Below are positions 6,210 through 9,689 of a stretch of DNA of 9,689 bases, piece by piece. The position numbers were made by a program, and so were the translations under genes. Numbering within the stretch: the stretch's first letter is position 1; every line of letters starts with the position of its first letter. The notes under the pieces are model-generated. The model was not told where the DNA came from. It did no database searches and saw nothing but the letters and a program-made list of their open reading frames with translations. The stretch is from an uncultured Flavobacteriaceae bacterium (GTDB lineage Bacteria > Bacteroidota > Bacteroidia > Flavobacteriales > Flavobacteriaceae), in the NCBI GenBank assembly GCA_937901915.1, contig CALGUD010000110.1, forward strand, positions 1 to 9,689. Direction: 5' to 3'.

Positions 6210-7501
6210 GTATAATCATAAACGTGCATGCACGTCAGATTTTAGATTCAAGAGGAAATCCAACAATTGAAGTTGATGTATTAACCGAAAACGGAATATT
6301 GGGAAGAGCAGCAGTACCATCAGGTGCTTCTACAGGAGAACATGAAGCCGTAGAGTTAAGGGACGGTGGTAAAAACTATCTTGGAAAAGGGGTTTTAAAA
6401 GCGGTTGATAACGTTAATGATATTATTGCAGAAGAGCTTGCAGGATTATCGGTTTTTGCACAAAACCAAATAGACCAGTTAATGATAGATCTTGACGGTA
6501 CGGCAAATAAATCTAAATTAGGCGCAAATGCTATTTTAGGAGTATCTCTTGCAGTTGCTAAAGCTGCGGCCAATGAACTTGGAATGCCATTGTACAGGTA
6601 TGTAGGCGGCGTTAGTGCAAATACTTTACCGGTTCCAATGATGAATATCATTAACGGAGGTTCGCATTCCGATGCTCCCATAGCATTTCAGGAGTTTATG
6701 GTTATGCCCGTAAAAGCAAAGAATTTTACACATGCTATGCAAATGGGGACCGAAATCTTTCATAGCCTTAAAAAAGTTTTACATGATAGAAATTTAAGCA
6801 CGGCTGTAGGTGACGAAGGTGGATTTGCTCCAACTTTAGACGGAACCGAAGATGCGTTAGATACTATTGCTAAAGCTGTTGAAAAAGCAGGTTATAAAAT
6901 GGGCGATGAAATAATGATTGCTTTAGATTGTGCGGCTGCTGAGTTCTATGAGAATGGAAAGTATGATTATACAAAGTTTGAAGGTGACAAAGGCGCTGTA
7001 AGAACTTCGGAAGAGCAAGCACAATATTTAGCCGATCTTTGTGATCAGTATCCGATTATATCTATTGAAGATGGAATGGACGAAAATGACTGGGATGGAT
7101 GGAAAGTCCTTACAGAAAAAGTTGGCGACAGGGTTCAGTTGGTTGGTGATGATTTATTTGTTACCAATGTTGAACGTTTATCTAGAGGTATTGAAAACAA
7201 TATAGCAAATTCAATTCTTATAAAAGTAAACCAGATTGGAACTTTAACAGAAACAATTGCTGCTGTTAACATGGCGAAGAATGCGGGTTATACTTCAGTA
7301 ATGTCTCACCGTTCAGGAGAAACAGAAGATAATACCATTGCAGATTTAGCTGTGGCATTAAATACAGGGCAAATTAAAACAGGTTCAGCTTCAAGAAGTG
7401 ATCGTATGGCAAAATACAACCAACTATTACGAATTGAGGAAGAATTAGGTAGGGTGGCCTATTATCCACAAGAAAAAGCTTTTAAGGTTAAAAGGAAATA
7501 A
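6206..7501 (+). CDS. eno: Enolase (phosphopyruvate hydratase)
   Basis: Enolase interconverts 2-phosphoglycerate and phosphoenolpyruvate in glycolysis and gluconeogenesis, in the cytosol. The product is 431 residues, the family's normal length. Key residues are all visible: the mobile loop PSGASTGEHEA (38-48), acid/base Glu204 in GDEGGFAP, magnesium ligands Asp241, Glu288 and Asp315, catalytic Lys340 in KVNQIGTLTE, and the SHRSGETED signature (367-375). The ATG overlaps the carA TGA by one base each way (ATGA), and there is no Shine-Dalgarno sequence, so translation is probably coupled to carA. A strong terminator follows 26 nt after the stop. Confidence 0.98.
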   Translation: MSIIINVHARQILDSRGNPTIEVDVLTENGILGRAAVPSGASTGEHEAVELRDGGKNYLGKGVLKAVDNVNDIIAEELAGLSVFAQNQIDQLMIDLDGTANKSKLGANAILGVSLAVAKAAANELGMPLYRYVGGVSANTLPVPMMNIINGGSHSDAPIAFQEFMVMPVKAKNFTHAMQMGTEIFHSLKKVLHDRNLSTAVGDEGGFAPTLDGTEDALDTIAKAVEKAGYKMGDEIMIALDCAAAEFYENGKYDYTKFEGDKGAVRTSEEQAQYLADLCDQYPIISIEDGMDENDWDGWKVLTEKVGDRVQLVGDDLFVTNVERLSRGIENNIANSILIKVNQIGTLTETIAAVNMAKNAGYTSVMSHRSGETEDNTIADLAVALNTGQIKTGSASRSDRMAKYNQLLRIEEELGRVAYYPQEKAFKVKRK

Positions 7502-7526
7502 ATTAATACACCGCCTAAAGGGCACT

Positions 7527-7561
7527 AAAAAGTCTGATTGAATCAAATCAGGCTTTTTTTT
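7527..7561 (+). terminator. Rho-independent terminator after eno
   Basis: The arms AAAAAGTCTGATT (7527-7539) and AATCAGGCTTTTT (7546-7558) pair over 13 bp with a single G-U wobble (7533 with 7552) and a 6-nt loop. A run of eight T residues at 7554-7561 completes the signal. It closes the carA-eno unit and separates it from the glycogen synthase gene. Confidence 0.92.
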
Positions 7562-7633
7562 ATCTGTATTTTTACATAAATTCTTAGGTACTCTATTTTT
7601 AATGCTATTTTTATAGATATTAACTTAAAAATG

Positions 7634-7665
7634 TTATTAATTCACATTTAAAACTCTTAACTTTA
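7634..7665 (+). promoter_or_regulatory. Weak candidate promoter for the glycogen synthase gene
   Basis: TAACTTTA at 7658-7665 matches TAnnTTTG except for the last base. A TTA at 7634-7636 lies 21 nt upstream, near the expected place for the -33 TTG. This would start transcription around 7671-7673, about 22 nt before the TTG start. A promoter is expected because a strong terminator lies upstream, but the region is very AT-rich and the match could be chance. The rest of the 192-nt gap holds three copies of TATTTTTA and no gene. Confidence 0.35.
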
Positions 7666-7693
7666 AGAAGAACATTAAAAAGCATCGTTTATT

Positions 7694-9334
7694 TTGAATA
7701 CTAAATTCCTCTTCATATCGGCAGAAAATGACGCAATAAATAATTGTAAAGCAGGTGGTATGGCCGATGTTGTTAGGGATGTTCCCAGAGAGATAGCAAA
7801 AAGAGGTGACCAGGTAATAGTAGTTACTCCGGCATATGGAAGATTACATTTAAATGAAAATTTTATTACAGAAATTGGGTTTAATTTCAGAGGAACTACC
7901 AATGTGGCCGAGTTATACGAAGTCAGGGCGAAACGGCCGGATAAAAACATAAAGCATTACGTAATTCATCATCCCGAAATAACTTCAGGAGATATTGCAC
8001 ATATATACCATTATGATGATGTAGAACCTTTTTGTGAAGATGCAAATGTGTTTACATTGTTCAATACTGCACTGGCTTCAGCTATTGTAAAAGGTATTTT
8101 GGGAAATATAGATATTATTCATCTTCACGATTGGCATACAAGCATGATATTATTGTTAAAAGAATATCATCAGGAATACAAACCATTAAAAAAAATATTT
8201 TTTTCTTATACGATACATAACCTAGCGATTCAGGGCATCAGGCCTTTTGAAAATAACCGTTCTTCTCTAAAGGCATGGTTTCCAGACATGAAGGTTAATT
8301 ATGATGTATTAGCCGATCCAGTATATTCAGATTGTATTAATCTCATGGCCATTGGTATTAGATTGGCCGATACTGTTCATACAGTATCCCCATCTTATAA
8401 AAATAATATTTTGGAGCCCAGTAAAAAACCGTTATTTATAGGTGGTGAAGGATTGGAAAATGATTTGCAAAAAGCAGATAATGAGAACAGGTTATTTGGA
8501 ATATTAAATGGTTGTAATTATACCAATATGAGACAGGCAGAAAAAGGCCAGCTGTACTTAAGAACTATAAAAGCTACATTCGAATGGCTCCAGCAGCCAC
8601 ATAAAAAGTATAAGTCTGATTTTTTAATACATACTGGAAGTAAAGTAATTGAGCTTTTCAAAAATCCACCGGATTTTATTTGTTGTAGTGTTTCGAGGTT
8701 AACGGAGCAAAAATTTTACTTCTTTAAAAAAACACCGGAAGTATTGGTGGAAGTTCTTCAAAAACTAAAAGAAGTTAACGGTGTATTTATTTTATTAGGA
8801 AGTGGTGCACCCGATTATGAAGAACTTTTTCGGGAAATAAGCTATACTTATGAGAACTTCATATTTATAAACGGACAATCCGAAGATGTTATAGATTCCC
8901 TCTATGCTGAGTCAGATTTATTTCTGATGCCAAGTCTCTTTGAGCCGTGCGGAATTAGCCAGATGCTGGCTATGAGAGATGGGCAACCTTGTCTTGTTCA
9001 TGCAACTGGAGGATTAAAAGATACAGTAGTTCATCTGGAAACAGGATTTAGTTTTGATGGAAACACCTATGATGAAAAAATAAATAATTTCGTTAAAACC
9101 TTTGAGGGCACCTTAGATATGTTCTTCAATAATAAGCGTATGTGGACAGAAATAAGCAATAATGCAAAAAAACAACGTTTTACCTGGGAAAAATCTCTTG
9201 ATGAATATTATAACTACCTCTATAATGTTAAAAATGAAGAAGAAAATACGCTTGATAAAACTCAAAATTCAAGAAACCGGGTGAATAGTAAAGGAAAAAT
9301 ACTCTCGGAAAATTACGATGTATCTTCAAACTAA
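7694..9334 (+). CDS. glgA: Glycogen/starch synthase, GT5 family (divergent GlgA)
   Basis: The family transfers glucose from ADP-glucose to the non-reducing end of alpha-1,4-glucan. The protein is 546 residues against about 480 for E. coli GlgA. The N-terminal starch-synthase domain (about 3-245) carries the substrate-binding KAGG (19-22), HLHDWHTS (143-150, catalytic-type His148) and YTIHNLAIQG (172-181). The C-terminal GT-B domain has SRLTEQK with Arg335 and Lys340, LLGSGAPDYEELF (368-379), FEPCGISQ with Glu417 and Cys419, and HATGGLKDTV. The inter-domain segment is atypical: NGCNYTNM (272-279) replaces the usual NGID..WNP. A polar tail of about 35 residues (512-546) has no visible domain. 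The start is TTG at 7694: an in-frame stop lies at 7676-7678, and the first in-frame ATG would cut into the KAGG motif. It is a single gene with no other glycogen genes adjacent. Confidence 0.88.
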   Translation: MNTKFLFISAENDAINNCKAGGMADVVRDVPREIAKRGDQVIVVTPAYGRLHLNENFITEIGFNFRGTTNVAELYEVRAKRPDKNIKHYVIHHPEITSGDIAHIYHYDDVEPFCEDANVFTLFNTALASAIVKGILGNIDIIHLHDWHTSMILLLKEYHQEYKPLKKIFFSYTIHNLAIQGIRPFENNRSSLKAWFPDMKVNYDVLADPVYSDCINLMAIGIRLADTVHTVSPSYKNNILEPSKKPLFIGGEGLENDLQKADNENRLFGILNGCNYTNMRQAEKGQLYLRTIKATFEWLQQPHKKYKSDFLIHTGSKVIELFKNPPDFICCSVSRLTEQKFYFFKKTPEVLVEVLQKLKEVNGVFILLGSGAPDYEELFREISYTYENFIFINGQSEDVIDSLYAESDLFLMPSLFEPCGISQMLAMRDGQPCLVHATGGLKDTVVHLETGFSFDGNTYDEKINNFVKTFEGTLDMFFNNKRMWTEISNNAKKQRFTWEKSLDEYYNYLYNVKNEEENTLDKTQNSRNRVNSKGKILSENYDVSSN

Positions 9335-9407
9335 TATGGAAAAGATATTTTTTTTACCACCTACTAAGCAACTCAGTTAAATTAATAAAAAAGTCTTTCG
9401 ACGAACC

Positions 9408-9438
9408 TTAAAATTTACGTATAATTTCGTAGTTTTGC
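9408..9438 (+). promoter_or_regulatory. Bacteroidetes-type promoter of gltA
   Basis: TAGTTTTG at 9430-9437, followed by C, is a perfect match to the -7 element TAnnTTTG. A TTA at 9408-9410 sits 19 nt upstream, in the place of the -33 TTG, with one mismatch. Transcription would begin near 9443, leaving an A-rich leader of about 23 nt without a Shine-Dalgarno sequence before the ATG at 9466. The overlapping TATAAT at 9420-9425 is probably incidental in this phylum. The remainder of the 9335-9465 gap shows no convincing terminator for the upstream gene. Confidence 0.75.
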
Positions 9439-9465
9439 ACCTCTACAAAACAAAAATAATTTAAT

Positions 9466-9689
9466 ATGTCAGATAAAGCTATTCTGGAGTATAACGGCGA
9501 CAAGTATGAGTTTCCTGTAATTGAAGGTACAGAAAATGAACTAGCCATAGATATTAAGGCATTACGTAGTGTTTCAAGTATGATTACTTTAGACCCCGGC
9601 TATAAAAATACCGGATCCTGCAAAAGTGAAATTACATTTTTGGATGGCGAAAAAGGAATCCTCATGTACAGGGGTTATCCGATTGAACA
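9466..9689 (+). CDS. gltA: Citrate synthase, N-terminal part (truncated by window end)
   Basis: The first 74 codons are present and the frame is still open at the window edge. Citrate synthase condenses acetyl-CoA and oxaloacetate at the entry to the TCA cycle, in the cytosol. The peptide MSDKAILEYNGDKYEFPV starts the beta-rich N-terminal extension found in hexameric, NADH-sensitive type II enzymes. The diagnostic segment ITLDPGYKNTGSCKSEITF (40-58) then leads into FLDGEKGILMYRGYPIE. Catalytic residues lie further downstream and are not visible. It has its own promoter. In flavobacteria I recall gltA commonly lying close to eno and carA; here the glycogen synthase gene intervenes. Confidence 0.95.
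   Translation, partial: MSDKAILEYNGDKYEFPVIEGTENELAIDIKALRSVSSMITLDPGYKNTGSCKSEITFLDGEKGILMYRGYPIE

Noticed and set aside
7513..7523. Short GCC/GGC inverted repeat just before the eno terminator
   Set aside because: There are only three base pairs, too weak to call a structure.
7675..7950. Reverse-strand open frame over the start of the glycogen synthase gene
   Set aside because: It is a shadow of the conserved GT5 N-terminal domain, with no independent support.
9336..9358. Possible terminator after the glycogen synthase gene, with a run of eight T residues at 9348-9355
   Set aside because: The only preceding complementarity is a few A-T pairs, with no G-C stem, so a functional intrinsic terminator is not supported.
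9420..9425. TATAAT resembling a sigma-70 -10 box before gltA
   Set aside because: The housekeeping sigma factor of Bacteroidetes uses TAnnTTTG, and a perfect copy lies a few bases downstream. The hexamer is likely coincidental.
1..9689. CRISPR arrays, tRNA or rRNA genes, insertion sequences, phage or defence genes
   Set aside because: I looked for spaced repeats, transposase-like proteins, terminal inverted repeats and tRNA-like ends and saw none. The window is housekeeping DNA.

Overview
The window looks like chromosomal DNA from a member of the Bacteroidetes, most likely Flavobacteriia. Four things point that way. The genome is AT-rich. The ribosomal proteins have the sequence style of that group, including a cysteine-poor L36 and an L17 with a long tail. 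Shine-Dalgarno sites are absent or weak before every start. One clear promoter, before gltA, has the Bacteroidetes -7 element TAnnTTTG. All recognisable genes lie on the + strand.

Positions 1-4975 hold the distal part of the spc/alpha ribosomal protein cluster: the 3' end of rplO (L15), then secY, infA, rpmJ, rpsM, rpsK, rpsD, rpoA and rplQ. Most gaps are only 3-23 nt, as expected for one long transcript entering from upstream. Two gaps are longer, and both can fold. The 84 nt before rpsD contain a two-helix bulged hairpin that looks like an autoregulatory S4 leader. The 59 nt before rplQ can pair almost end to end. The cluster ends with two consecutive hairpins, the second a strong intrinsic terminator at 5000-5034.

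Positions 5038-7561 hold a second transcription unit, carA-eno. It has a likely promoter just after the rplQ terminator, an ATGA stop/start overlap between the two genes, and its own intrinsic terminator. CarA feeds pyrimidine and arginine synthesis. Enolase is glycolytic.

Positions 7562-9465 hold a single gene for a GT5 glycogen/starch synthase (glgA type), with a TTG start and a divergent inter-domain motif. The window ends in the first 74 codons of a citrate synthase gene (gltA) behind a well-formed promoter.

Most of the window is ordinary housekeeping DNA, and I found no undescribed multi-gene system. The points most worth following up are the structured RNA before rpsD, the possible fold before rplQ, the 30-bp in-frame tandem repeat in rplQ, and the unusual glycogen synthase between eno and gltA. 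No gene-free stretch exceeds 300 bases; the longest are 7502-7693 and 9335-9465.
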